NCBI RefSeq assembly: GCF_900188115.1
Contig: NZ_FZNW01000027.1
Location: 1-37,243 of the forward strand
From: Haloechinothrix alba
GTDB taxonomy: Bacteria > Actinomycetota > Actinomycetes > Mycobacteriales > Pseudonocardiaceae
Reading direction: 5' to 3'
Length of the DNA stretch: 37,243 bases
Positions 8,840 through 17,597 of the stretch are shown here, piece by piece. Numbering within the stretch: the first letter of the stretch is position 1; every line of letters begins with the position of its first letter. The translations under genes were made by a program, and so were the position numbers. The notes under the pieces are model-generated. The model was not told where the DNA came from. It saw only the letters and a program-made list of their open reading frames with translations, and did not search any database.

Positions 8840-9005
8840 GCGAGCGGTGAAATACGAGCTCGAACCCCGGGGAGTGCTCGCATGCAGGTCAGGGCCAATT
8901 CGGGGCTCGTTTGAAGGGTCGGCCGCGGGCTCACGGCGCCGATCTTCCCAACCGCTCGCAGAGTGCCGTATCATGCCTGGTCACAGCCTGCGAATTCGTG
9001 GAGCT
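8840..9005 (+). promoter_or_regulatory. CRISPR leader of array 1
   Basis: This 166-bp segment is clearly homologous to the segment before array 2 (20956-21122). Both start with GCGAGCGGTGAAAT, carry an ACCCCGGGG core, and share a long block from CTTCCCAACCGCTCGCAG to CCTGGTCAC before the first repeat. A plausible promoter is TTCCCA at 8945-8950 and TATCAT at 8969-8974, 18 bp apart, which would start transcription about 25 bp before the first repeat. The outer inverted repeat that is perfect in leader 2 is imperfect here (8840-8848 with 8873-8881). Conservation over both leaders suggests the same Cas1-Cas2 machinery recognises both. Confidence 0.8.
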
Positions 9006-9779
9006 GTGACTCCGGCCTCCGCGGCCGGACTCCATTGCGGCTCGAAGAACTCGCCGAGCCCGTCCATGAAGTCTTCAAGTGACTCCGGCCTCCGCGGCCG
9101 GACTCCATTGCGGCGTGATCGCGCGGGTAGGGCAGGGCGCCGGCGGCCGGTACGGGTGACTCCGGCCTCCGCGGCCGGACTCCATTGCGGCCCAACATCC
9201 GGACAAACTCACAGACCCCTCGCCAACCCCGTGACTCCGGCCTCCGCGGCCGGACTCCATTGCGGCCAGATCTCCTGATGCTCGTTGGTCCGCGTGTTCT
9301 TGTGTGACTCCGGCCTCCGCGGCCGGACTCCATTGCGGCAGCGCGCTAGAAGAGCGTGTGACTGACCTGTCAGGTGACTCCGGCCTCCGCGGCCGGACTC
9401 CATTGCGGCGTGCCGGAGCTGTGGTCTTCACAGATCCTGCAGAACGTGACTCCGGCCTCCGCGGCCGGACTCCATTGCGGCTACTCGGCCGAACTCGCTG
9501 GCTCTCCCGAGACAGCGTCGTGACTCCGGCCTCCGCGGCCGGACTCCATTGCGGCCCGCGGCTGCTCGGGTACGGGTTGACGGGCATGTCCTTGTGACTC
9601 CGGCCTCCGCGGCCGGACTCCATTGCGGCGCACAACACCCCGCTGTCGAACAACAACGTGACCTACCGTGACTCCGGCCTCCGCTGCCGGACTCCATTGC
9701 GGCTGCTCCATCAGGAACGTGCCGAACGGCCTCGGCTCGGTATGCGACTCCGGCCTCCGCGGTCGGACCCCAATGCGGC
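9006..9779 (+). CRISPR. CRISPR array 1: 11 repeats, 10 spacers
   Basis: The 36-nt repeats start at 9006, 9079, 9156, 9231, 9302, 9374, 9446, 9520, 9594, 9668 and 9744; spacers are 35-41 nt. Each repeat begins GTGACTCC, has a seven-pair stem TCCGGCC/GGCCGGA around a TCCGC loop, and ends CTCCATTGCGGC. The first nine copies are identical. Copy ten has one change at the stem base next to the loop, and copy eleven has four, as expected at the leader-distal end. The repeat is the same as in array 2, next to the type I-G genes. No cas6 or cas1 lies in the adjacent III-D operon, so processing probably comes from Csb2. Confidence 0.98.
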
Positions 9780-9938
9780 GCACTTCGTCAGTTGTAGCGA
9801 TCGGCGACTGTGGTCGGTGGCTCGGACTGTACGGCCGAGTTCCATTTCCGAAGGGCACCAGTGGCGTACTCCAGTTCGCTTCCACTGACGAGCTCGGCCG
9901 GTCAATCGGTCAGGGTTCGCATCGCACCGACCAGTCGT

Positions 9939-10151
9939 TCAGTCGTCTGGGTCGGCCAATATGTCGGCGACGGCCTCGGTGCGGCTGTCCAGTTGTTCGC
10001 CGACCGCTCGGAGGTAGCTGCCGAGGGCACGGAGCTGTTCGTCAGGGGGCGGGTCCTCCTCGATGGAGCGCACCATCCGCAGTACGGCCCCCGTGATCTC
10101 GCGATGCGTACAGGCCAGCCGCGCGAGCATGTGGTGGTCACGATGGATCAT
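9939..10151 (-). CDS. Small acidic helical protein, unknown
   Basis: This 70-residue protein is the last of three overlapping minus-strand genes. The ATG at 10151 overlaps the stop of the gene before it. The sequence is predicted helical and amphipathic (LARLACTHREITGAVLRMVRSIEE, then LRALGSYLRAVGEQLDSRTEAVADIL). It resembles the small orphan proteins found beside XRE/DUF397 regulators in actinomycetes. I recognise no domain or active site. Confidence 0.6.
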   Translation of the reverse strand: MIHRDHHMLARLACTHREITGAVLRMVRSIEEDPPPDEQLRALGSYLRAVGEQLDSRTEAVADILADPDD

Positions 10152-10351
10152 TGGCGCGCTCCGTCCGGCTTGTGGCATTGACCCGTGACGCTGTCGACCA
10201 GCTGAACGCGCACGTCCTCGCCGTCCACGATCCGGTCGAGCAGCAGCAGGATCTCGCCGACGCGGTCTAAGTGCTCGCGCTTGTTGATCGATCCGTACCA
10301 GCCGCGCACGAACGCCAGCTGGTCGATGAGGTCGGTGCGGTCCCCGGTCAT
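10148..10351 (-). CDS. Small hypothetical protein
   Basis: This 67-residue protein is the middle gene of the minus-strand trio; both junctions overlap by four bases. The N-terminal half (DLIDQLAFVRGWYGSINKRE) and the middle (EHLDRVGEILLLLDRIVDGEDVRV) look helical. No motif is recognised. Coupled translation with its neighbours is the main support that it is real. Confidence 0.55.
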   Translation of the reverse strand: MTGDRTDLIDQLAFVRGWYGSINKREHLDRVGEILLLLDRIVDGEDVRVQLVDSVTGQCHKPDGARQ

Positions 10352-10545
10352 CGCTGCACCGGCCGGACCTCATCGGATGCGAGTGGGTGGCGATGTGGCG
10401 GCCAGCCCTCGGGGTCGTGCTCGACGGCCCGATGGCGTCCGGCAGCGGCCCTGCTGCGGATCCGGTCGATCCTGTCCCATACGACCACCAGCAGCACCGG
10501 TGTGCCGAACAGCGCCAGCAGCATAAGGATCCAGAACGCCTGCAT
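10348..10545 (-). CDS. Small single-pass membrane protein
   Basis: This 65-residue protein is the first gene of the minus-strand trio. I chose the ATG at 10545 because GGAGGGAGAG lies just upstream; the frame extends to 10599 without a better site. Residues 3-23 form one hydrophobic helix (FWILMLLALFGTPVLLVVVW), followed by a basic, Arg- and His-rich tail. No known family. It is divergent from the XRE regulator, with paired operator-like sites between them. Confidence 0.6.
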   Translation of the reverse strand: MQAFWILMLLALFGTPVLLVVVWDRIDRIRSRAAAGRHRAVEHDPEGWPPHRHPLASDEVRPVQR

Positions 10546-10596
10546 CGCCTCTCCCTCCGTCGCCCGCCGTTCCTCGGTGAATCGCACACTAATAGT

Positions 10597-10658
10597 CACA
10601 TGTGCGAGTTATCAATGCTGTTTAGATCACTCGATGGTTCTAGCTACTCGCACATGCG
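10597..10658. promoter_or_regulatory. Inverted operator-like pair before the XRE gene
   Basis: CACATGTGCGAG at 10597-10608 and CTCGCACATGCG at 10647-10658 are near-perfect inverted copies of one site, 50 bp apart. They lie in an AT-rich gap between the divergent small-protein genes and the XRE regulator. They are the best candidates for autoregulatory binding sites of that regulator. Confidence 0.5.
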
Positions 10659-10682
10659 ATCAATTATTGGCACAATGCATGT

Positions 10683-11510
10683 ATGACGTCACCGGTGGTC
10701 GCGAAGATCCAGCTGGGTCGGCTGCTGTACGACCTGCGGCTGGAGTGTGGTCAGTCGCGGGAGGATGCGGCCGAGGCGCTGGACTGCGACGTCTCCAAGG
10801 TCTCGCGTGTCGAGCACGGCAAGGGCAGTCTCAAGACACCGGAAGTGGATGCGCTGCTGCGGCTGTACGACCGCGCCGACGCGCGGGATCGGGCCGTCGA
10901 GCTCGCCCGCACGGCACGGCGCCGCTCCCGCTATCGCGTGCAGAAGTGGGCGCAGGACTTCGTCGGGATGGAAGCCGCTGCCGCCACGATCCGGGCCTGG
11001 CACAGCGAGCTCGTGCCCGGGCCGTTGCAAACACCCGCCTACACCCGTGCGCTGATCTCCGGCGCGAACCCCAACCGCACACCCGAGTTCGTCGAGCAAG
11101 CCGTGGCCAGTCGCGGCGAGCGCCAGGAACGGCTGCTCGGTGACGACGGTCCCACCATGTTCGTGGTGCTCAACGAAGCCGTGATCCGCCGTATGGTCGG
11201 CGGGGCGAAGGTGATGGAGGACCAGCTCACCTTCCTGCTCAAGCTCAGCGAGCGCCCGCGCGTCTCGTTGCACGTGCTGCCGTTCACTGCGGGCGCGCAC
11301 GCCGCGATGGACTCGCCGTTCGAGATGCTCGACGTGCCGGAGGCCGAGGTGCGGCTGGTGTATCTCGAAGACCTGGACGACAGCCGCTACCTGGACCAGT
11401 CCGAGGAGATCGAACGGTATAGCATGGTCTTCGAGAGACTTCTCGGCGCGGCGCTCGGCCCGGTAGAGACCGTGACGCTGCTCGAGGAGGTGCGGCAGAC
11501 GATGGCGTAA
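10683..11510 (+). CDS. XRE-family regulator with DUF5753 (WhiJ-like)
   Basis: This is a 275-residue DNA-binding protein. Residues 9-60 are a helix-turn-helix (LGRLLYDLRLECGQSREDAAEALDCDVSKVSRVEHGKG). The remainder matches DUF5753 in layout: WHSELVPGPLQTPAYTRALI, a long helical core, then LHVLPFTAGAHAAMDSPFEML and LVYLEDLDDSRYLD. Such proteins are abundant in actinomycetes and pair with a DUF397 gene immediately downstream, as here. In Streptomyces these pairs act as developmental regulators and have been proposed as toxin-antitoxin-like units. It lies between the two Cas operons, but nothing in the sequence shows that it controls them. Confidence 0.9.
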   Translation: MTSPVVAKIQLGRLLYDLRLECGQSREDAAEALDCDVSKVSRVEHGKGSLKTPEVDALLRLYDRADARDRAVELARTARRRSRYRVQKWAQDFVGMEAAAATIRAWHSELVPGPLQTPAYTRALISGANPNRTPEFVEQAVASRGERQERLLGDDGPTMFVVLNEAVIRRMVGGAKVMEDQLTFLLKLSERPRVSLHVLPFTAGAHAAMDSPFEMLDVPEAEVRLVYLEDLDDSRYLDQSEEIERYSMVFERLLGAALGPVETVTLLEEVRQTMA

Positions 11511-11519
11511 GGAGGATGC

Positions 11520-11711
11520 GTGCTGGATCGGGCCGAGGACCGCGTGCGGTGGCGCACATCCAGCTACAGCAACTCCGAGGGTGGCGCGTGCGTCGAGGTC
11601 GCGCTGAGCACGCTGACCCGCGTCCGCGATACCAAGGACCGCGAGGGCGGCAGGCTGGACGTGCCGTTCACGGCGTGGCGCGCGTTCACCAGTGCACTGC
11701 GCCAGGCCTGA
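11520..11711 (+). CDS. DUF397 domain protein
   Basis: This 63-residue protein starts at a GTG with AAGGAGG six bases upstream, nine bases after the XRE stop. The pattern WRTSSYSNSEGGACVEVA...VRDTKD...LDVPFTAWRAFTSAL is the complete DUF397 domain. These small proteins are the usual partner of the upstream XRE/DUF5753 regulator; in studied Streptomyces pairs the XRE protein counteracts the DUF397 protein. The family call is secure, and the role here is inferred. Confidence 0.92.
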   Translation: MLDRAEDRVRWRTSSYSNSEGGACVEVALSTLTRVRDTKDREGGRLDVPFTAWRAFTSALRQA

Positions 11712-12040
11712 AGCGATCGTCGGGACCAACACCCAGCAGCCTGATCGCTCTGGTGCGGCACTTCTGTGCACTTCCGGTCACGGCCTGTTGATCTCGAACC
11801 GACTGTGCCGATGTCGGCCACAGCGCAGCTGCCAACAGTTACCTCAATGTGGGTGGAACGATCAGTACGTCCAGGACGTGCTGGTACTGACCCAGCGCCA
11901 CCCTCAGCCGACTGCCTCGGCTGACCAGGTCATCTACGTCCGTAGTCCGTAGCATTGGTTCGGCGCATTCGCGCACAAGGGGGCAACCGCTGCGCTATCT
12001 GGGTGGCATTCGTACCGTTTGAGCGGAATGACGTGGTTCC
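11712..12040. other. Gene-free region before the type I-G operon
   Basis: About 330 bp without a convincing gene. It should hold the promoter of the cas3-cas2 operon. I cannot pick a confident -35/-10 pair. A small direct repeat, CGTAGTCCGTAG, lies near 11940-11951. Confidence 0.4.
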
Positions 12041-14437
12041 ATGCCTTCAATGAGCTTCTCGGAGCTGGTTGCGCGAGCGGCTGAGGGCGCAACACCGTAC
12101 TTCTACCAGCAGCGGCTCGCTGACAACGGCTTGCCGGATGTTCTCCATGTGCCGACCGGCGCGGGTAAGACACTCGCCGCGGTGCTGCCGTGGCTGTATC
12201 GCCGTACCGAGCACCCGGACGCCGATGTGCGAGCGGGGACGCCTCGCTGGCTGGTGTTCGTGCTGCCTCAGCGCGCCCTCGTCGAGCAGACGGTGCGAGT
12301 AGTCCGCGAGTGGCTGGAGCGCTTGAACTCGCCCATACCTGTGCACGTGCTCATGGGTGGTGAAGCTTCGGACGAACGAGACTGGAAGGCGAACCCCGAA
12401 CGGGAACGCATCTTCGTCGGCACACAGGACATGGTGCTTTCGCGGCTGCTCATGCGAGGTTTCGCCGAGTCGCGCGCAGCATGGCCGATGAGCTTCGGGC
12501 TGCTGCACAACGGTGCGCAGTTCGTCTTCGACGAAGTGCAGCTCATGGGCCCCGGACTACCGACGTCGGTGCAGCTACAAGGACTGCGGGAGTTGGTCGG
12601 CTCGGCCATGCCGTCCCGTTCCATGTGGATGTCGGCGACTGTCGACTTCTCCTCCCTGTCGACTCCCGACCTGTCGCGTGACCTCACAAGCGAGACAGTG
12701 GGCGCGGATGACCGCAGCGGGCCGCTTCGGCAACGACTCGATGCCACGTGCGTCGTGAGCTTCCTCGACCTCGGCGATGTGGATGCCAAGCAGTACGCCC
12801 CTGCGCTGGCGGATCGGGTTCTACGCGAGCACCGGCCCGGCACGCGAACCCTGGTCGTGGCGAATACTGTCGAGCGTGTGACAGCGGTGTTCAGTGAACT
12901 GCGCCGCGCCGAACCACGTGCCGAGCTCGTGCTCCTGCACTCGCGATTCCGGCCGGAAGACCGTCGCTGGAACACCGAAGCGGCCCTGGCGCCGCCTGGA
13001 AACAACGGCACGGTCGTGGTGTCCACCCAGGTCCTCGAAGCCGGTGTCGATGTCACCTCAGACACGCTGATCACCGAGGTGGCTCCGTGGTCGTCGTTGG
13101 TGCAGCGGGCGGGGCGGTGCAACCGCGACGGCGATGCTTCCGGCGCTCGGTTGTTGTGGACCACGCCGCCAGCGAGTCGGCACGCGCATCTGCCGTACGA
13201 GCAAGAGGACCTCGCTGCGACCGTCGAGTTTCTTCGGCAGGTAGAGGGACATCCAGTGACGGGCGAGGATCTCGCGTCGAGTGAGGTGAAGGAAGTCCCA
13301 CGAATCCATCCCGTCCTACGCAGACGCGATCTCCTGGGGCTGTTCGACACCGCACCCGATCTGTCCGGCAATGACATCGACGTCAGCCCGTTCATACGAG
13401 ACAGCGAGGAACGCACCGTTTCGGTGGCGTGGCGCGAGCTCCCGGGCGGGGACGAGCTACATACGATGCCACTTCCGCAGCGTGACGAGCTGTGTCCGGC
13501 GCCCGTGCAGGACGTACGCAAGCTCGTCGGCACGAACCCTGCGATGATCTTCGATCAGGGGCAGGGCCACTGGCGCCGTGCCGTGCGCGACGACGTCCGA
13601 CCGACCGCGATCATCGTGTTCGAAGCCGCGCGCGGCGGGTACCGACCCGAAACCGGATTCGACCCGCGTAGCAAGCAGCCGGTGCAGCCGGCCGAGTCCT
13701 CGGAAGAATTCGGCGATCGGCACCGCGAGGTCGCTCCGGAAGCGATGGAGACCGACCCCACGTCTGTCGGTCATGGATGGGTGACGCTGGCCCGGCACCT
13801 CGAGGAAACCGAGCAGGAAGCGGCACAGCTGCTGCGCTCGCTCAACCCCGACCTGGCCACCGCGCAACGATCCGCGATTACACGTGCCGCCCGGTACCAC
13901 GACCTTGGCAAGGCCCACACGACCTTCGTCACGTCGCTCCGCCGAGCCAATCCCGACAATCCTCCTCCGGACACGACGACCGTGTGGGCCAAGTCCCCCA
14001 GCGACAAGCCTCTGCGGCACGATCCGAAGTATTTCCGCCACGAGTTGGTCAGTGCGCTGCTCCTGCTTGACGACGACGTGGACCTGTCCGACGACACCGC
14101 CGAGCGGGATCTCGTCACTTACCTCGCGCTCGCGCACCACGGCAAGGTGCGCGTCTCGATCAGGGCGCGACCCGGTGAACCCGAAGGCACCGTGCTCGGG
14201 GTGCGGGACGGTTCCACGACCGTAGCCACCGAGCTACCCGGCGGCCAATGGCTGGATGAGCGCGCCATTTCGCTACGGCCTACGACGTTCGGGACCGGGT
14301 CGCTCACCGATCGCGCGCTGCGGCTACGCGACCGCGCCGATCTGGGCCCGTTCCGACTGGCCTTCTGCGAGTCGGTGGTGCGCGCAGCCGACTGGCGCGC
14401 GTCGGAGACCGGAAATGCAGGAGTCGATCATGCCTGA
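12041..14437 (+). CDS. cas3: Type I-G Cas3 helicase-nuclease (HD at C-terminus)
   Basis: This 798-residue protein is the DNA-degrading enzyme recruited by the type I Cascade. The helicase half comes first: Walker A PTGAGKT at residues 38-44, DEVQ in place of the usual DExH at 164-167, and QRAGRCNRDG near residue 353. The HD nuclease half follows: YHDLGKAH with His620-Asp621, RHELVSALLLL, and AHHGKVR with His699-His700. The order helicase then HD is characteristic of type I-G (formerly I-U) Cas3. The reading frame is intact and motifs are complete. The start overlaps nothing; the stop overlaps the csx17 start by eight bases. It heads the I-G operon. Confidence 0.93.
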   Translation: MPSMSFSELVARAAEGATPYFYQQRLADNGLPDVLHVPTGAGKTLAAVLPWLYRRTEHPDADVRAGTPRWLVFVLPQRALVEQTVRVVREWLERLNSPIPVHVLMGGEASDERDWKANPERERIFVGTQDMVLSRLLMRGFAESRAAWPMSFGLLHNGAQFVFDEVQLMGPGLPTSVQLQGLRELVGSAMPSRSMWMSATVDFSSLSTPDLSRDLTSETVGADDRSGPLRQRLDATCVVSFLDLGDVDAKQYAPALADRVLREHRPGTRTLVVANTVERVTAVFSELRRAEPRAELVLLHSRFRPEDRRWNTEAALAPPGNNGTVVVSTQVLEAGVDVTSDTLITEVAPWSSLVQRAGRCNRDGDASGARLLWTTPPASRHAHLPYEQEDLAATVEFLRQVEGHPVTGEDLASSEVKEVPRIHPVLRRRDLLGLFDTAPDLSGNDIDVSPFIRDSEERTVSVAWRELPGGDELHTMPLPQRDELCPAPVQDVRKLVGTNPAMIFDQGQGHWRRAVRDDVRPTAIIVFEAARGGYRPETGFDPRSKQPVQPAESSEEFGDRHREVAPEAMETDPTSVGHGWVTLARHLEETEQEAAQLLRSLNPDLATAQRSAITRAARYHDLGKAHTTFVTSLRRANPDNPPPDTTTVWAKSPSDKPLRHDPKYFRHELVSALLLLDDDVDLSDDTAERDLVTYLALAHHGKVRVSIRARPGEPEGTVLGVRDGSTTVATELPGGQWLDERAISLRPTTFGTGSLTDRALRLRDRADLGPFRLAFCESVVRAADWRASETGNAGVDHA

Positions 14438-16626
14438 TCTGGCTCTGCCCGGCTGCGGCACGACACCGCTCGGTGGTTACCTCTCCGCGCTCGGACTCGT
14501 TCGCAGTGTCACTCGTCTGTTCGATCAGGACGCCACCGGGTACTGGCGAGGCCAGCGCTTCGTGCTGGCGTCGCGGTTCGGCACACTGGACGAACTGGTG
14601 ACTGCACTGCACGAGGGGTTCGTGCCCGAAGGGATCGTATCGCCGTGGAACGCCGGTTCCGGGTTCGCGGGAAACGGCCGCAACCGCACGGCCGAGGAGG
14701 CCCTGCAATGGGTTCGCGACTCCACCAATGATCGTCTCGCCGTCTTGCGCGCCGCCGTAGCGGCAGGCGACGACGTCGTGCGCCGGGGGACGTGAACTGG
14801 GGTGGGGCGGCCAGGGCAGCGACCTGTGGGACGCGGGACGCAAACGCGACGTGCTCATGCTGTGCCGCAACGAGTTTCCCGACGAAGCTCTCGCGTGGCT
14901 GGACGCGGCAACCGTGCTGGCGGGCGAGGACGACGTCGCATTCAGCCGTTTGCTGGGGACAGGGGGCAATTTCGGTCGCCAGGAACTGGCTGTCACCTAC
15001 ATCAGCCGCGTCCAGTCGGCGTTCACCGATCCACGTAGCAGGCAGTGGCTGCACGCGTTACTCGCCGGCGAGGAGAACGTCAGCTACCTGCGAAGTCCAG
15101 TCGGGCAGTTCGACCCCGGGCGGGCAGGCGGCATCCAGTCCTCACCACTGGAGAAGGCCGACGACACCGGTTTCGCCAATCCCTGGTCGTTCCTGTTCAC
15201 GTTGGAAGGGGCGCTGCTGTTCGCGGCAGCCGTGGTGCGCAGGCACGGTGCGGAGTACAGCGAAGCGGCGGTGCCGTTCCAGGTGCGTGGCGCCACGGGC
15301 GGCCACGCCACGGCCGCACCCGACGAAAGCGTGCTCGGCGAGCTGTGGACTCCGGAATGGACCGCACCGGCGCGGTTGGAGGAGATCGTACAGCTGCTCG
15401 GTGAAGGCCGCGCGGAGTGGAACAACCATCCCGCGCGATCGGGTCTGGACTTCGCCAGGGCGGTAGCCAGCCTCGGCGTGGACCGAGGCATCGCCGCTTT
15501 CGAACGCTACGTGTTCGTGGACCGCCTCGGCCAGAACCCGCTGGCGATCCCCGCTGACCGGATGCCGGTTCGCCGCCGCGAGAGCGTGCTGCTGCTCGCG
15601 GACCTGGACGGGTGGCTGGACCGCATCCCGCGGGGCAGTTCCGCGAACGTGGCGGCCCGTGTGCGGGGTGTCGAGCAGGCCCTGTTCACCCATGCCAGCT
15701 CCGGTGAAACCGCCGATTTCGTCGAGGTTCTGGCAGCGCTCGGCCGGGCGCACGAGGCAGTAGCAACCTCCGGGGCAGCGCGCCGTGTGGTTCCTCCACT
15801 GGTGCTGCCTTCCGGAACGGCGATCGCCGACGAACTCGAATCGGTGTTGGGGGAGGACCCGGAGCTGCGCGTGGCACTCGCATTGGCCACCGCACACGAC
15901 GATCCGCCGGAAGGCGAGCGCCACAGGCCGACGTTACACGGACTTCGCCCGTTACTCAGCCCGGTCACCAGTGAGCAGCATCGGCCGGCTTGGTCGAAAC
16001 GCCCGGCCGCGAGCTCACTGGCCGCGGGGCCCTACCAGGCACTGGCCATGGCCGCGCGGCGCAGGGCGATGCCGCGGTCGGATGACGATCAGAACGACGA
16101 TGTGCAACCGGCAGTACGGGGCGCGAGGATCGCCTTCCGTCACGGCAGGCGGCTGCGCACGGGCGATGTGCGGGACCTGATCGACGGGATGCTGGACGAG
16201 CGTAGGGTCGCCGACCTGCTCGCCGGACTGCTCACGATCGACTGGCGAGGTGCGGGCCGGGGGAGTCTGTCAGGGAAGTCGGCAAGCGACGTGGCCCTGG
16301 ACCTACTGCTGCCATTCAGCTCGACAGAGCCGGTCAAGGTAGCGGTGGCGGATGGTTCGTGCGTACCGAAGCTGTTCCGCCCCGGGCATCAGTGGCCGGC
16401 ACTGCTGGCCGCCGGACGAGCAGACGAGGTGCTCGATGACGCCGCCCGAAGGCTGCGGATCAGCGGCATCCCGCACGTGATCCGCCCCCACCACCATTCG
16501 TCGAACGGTGAGCGCCTGGCCGCCGCTCTACTGACCCGCGTCAGGGAACCCGATGTGGAACACGCATTGCGCCGCGTCGGTGTCCTGCCGCCGACGACAA
16601 CAGACGCTGACAAGGAGCCCGCATGA
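14430..16626 (+). pseudogene. csx17: Csx17/Cas8g large subunit, single-base frameshift
   Basis: This is the type I-G large subunit (Csx17, the Cas8 equivalent). It begins MPDLALPGCGTTPLGGYLSALGLVRSV at 14430, a typical Csx17 N-terminus. The frame runs to a TGA at 14793-14795, then continues in the next frame as ELGWGGQGSDLWDAGRKRD and on to 16626. A run of five Gs at 14785-14789 is the likely site: removing one G joins the halves as VVRRGRELGWGG and gives about 731 residues, a normal Csx17 length. The second half is otherwise intact. This is either a sequencing or assembly error, a real recent mutation that would disable DNA interference, or slippage at the G-run. The downstream gene overlaps its stop (ATGA). 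Confidence 0.82.
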
Positions 16627-17597
16627 CACACCGCCTTATCTATGACGCCGAACTCGAGCCCGTGCTGGGCAGTACGTTCCAGCCGACCGGCTTCCCTGAC
16701 ATCGGAGCGGCCACCTTCAAACGGTTCGATGCCAACGGCGAGCGGGTGGACTCGCTGTTGGTGGAGTCGGTGCAATCCATGGCGAACCGGCTCGAAGCCA
16801 CAGCCTGGGATCCGGCGAGTGATCAACCGGCCGAGACCGTGCGTGGCCTTCCATGGGTTCGTGTGGTGCGCGCCGGCACGGAGGAGTTCCTGACGTCGAG
16901 CCGGCTCGAGGCACACCGGCTGGCCTCGCCGTTCGTGCACCAGGCGAGTCTCGACGGGCGATCGATGTTCGGCGAGATCGGCGACCGCCTCGGGTTGGCC
17001 AAGGACACGCCACTTGACCGGCGAGCGATGGCACGTGCTGTTGCCCAGTTGGATCCGTTCTGCTTGATCCACGGCGTGTTCTTCTCCCAGAAGGAATGGT
17101 GGGGACAGCCGAAGTTCGAACGCGCAGTCTCCGCCGTCATCGAGGCGCATGACGTCGGTCGCGTCGATAGCGGCGGCCGGAAGGCGGACCGTGTGCGGCA
17201 TCAGATCTCCGAGGAGGCGGGAGGGACAGCGGAAGGGTACGGATCCGTTCCCTTCCCACGTACGGAGTGGACCGCCAGAACGATCCTCGCCTCCTTCGTG
17301 ATCGACCTGGAGCTGCTCCAGTCCTACGGGTTGCCGGAACCGGTGACGAAGCTGCTGGAGACGATCGCGCAGTGGGAGGTTCGCGCACTGCTCGACGGCG
17401 GTATGCGACTGCGCACGGCGTGCGATCTGGAAGTCGTCGGCGAGGTGAAGGCACGCCGGGGACCTGAGCTTCCGTCGCTGGAGTCATTGACGAAGGAGAT
17501 CGATTCGCTGCTGCCGCAGTGCACGGAAGTCTTCGGTGACGGTGCGCCGCTCACCGTGCACTGGTCGGACAAGGGCAAGAAGGGTGCGGCGAAGTGA
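16623..17597 (+). CDS. csb1: Csb1, Cas7 backbone subunit of type I-G
   Basis: This 324-residue protein starts at an ATG overlapping the csx17 stop. The N-terminus (LEPVLGSTFQPTGFPDIGAATF) and the segment DSLLVESVQSMANRLE are signature stretches of Csb1 (GSU0053 family). Further on are SPFVHQA and LIHGVFFSQKEWWGQPKFERAVSAVIEAHDV. Csb1 polymerises along the crRNA spacer as the Cas7 backbone. The gene is full length with no disruption, and its stop overlaps the csb2 start (GTGA), so the Cascade subunits are coupled. Family assignment is secure. Confidence 0.93.
   Translation: MTHRLIYDAELEPVLGSTFQPTGFPDIGAATFKRFDANGERVDSLLVESVQSMANRLEATAWDPASDQPAETVRGLPWVRVVRAGTEEFLTSSRLEAHRLASPFVHQASLDGRSMFGEIGDRLGLAKDTPLDRRAMARAVAQLDPFCLIHGVFFSQKEWWGQPKFERAVSAVIEAHDVGRVDSGGRKADRVRHQISEEAGGTAEGYGSVPFPRTEWTARTILASFVIDLELLQSYGLPEPVTKLLETIAQWEVRALLDGGMRLRTACDLEVVGEVKARRGPELPSLESLTKEIDSLLPQCTEVFGDGAPLTVHWSDKGKKGAAK

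Noticed and set aside
9744-9779. Separate degenerate element after array 1
   Set aside because: Its spacing (40-nt spacer) and sequence show it is simply the decayed terminal repeat of array 1.
11692-11952. 86-residue frame after DUF397
   Set aside because: Overlaps the DUF397 end, has no ribosome site and no recognisable sequence; treated as non-coding.
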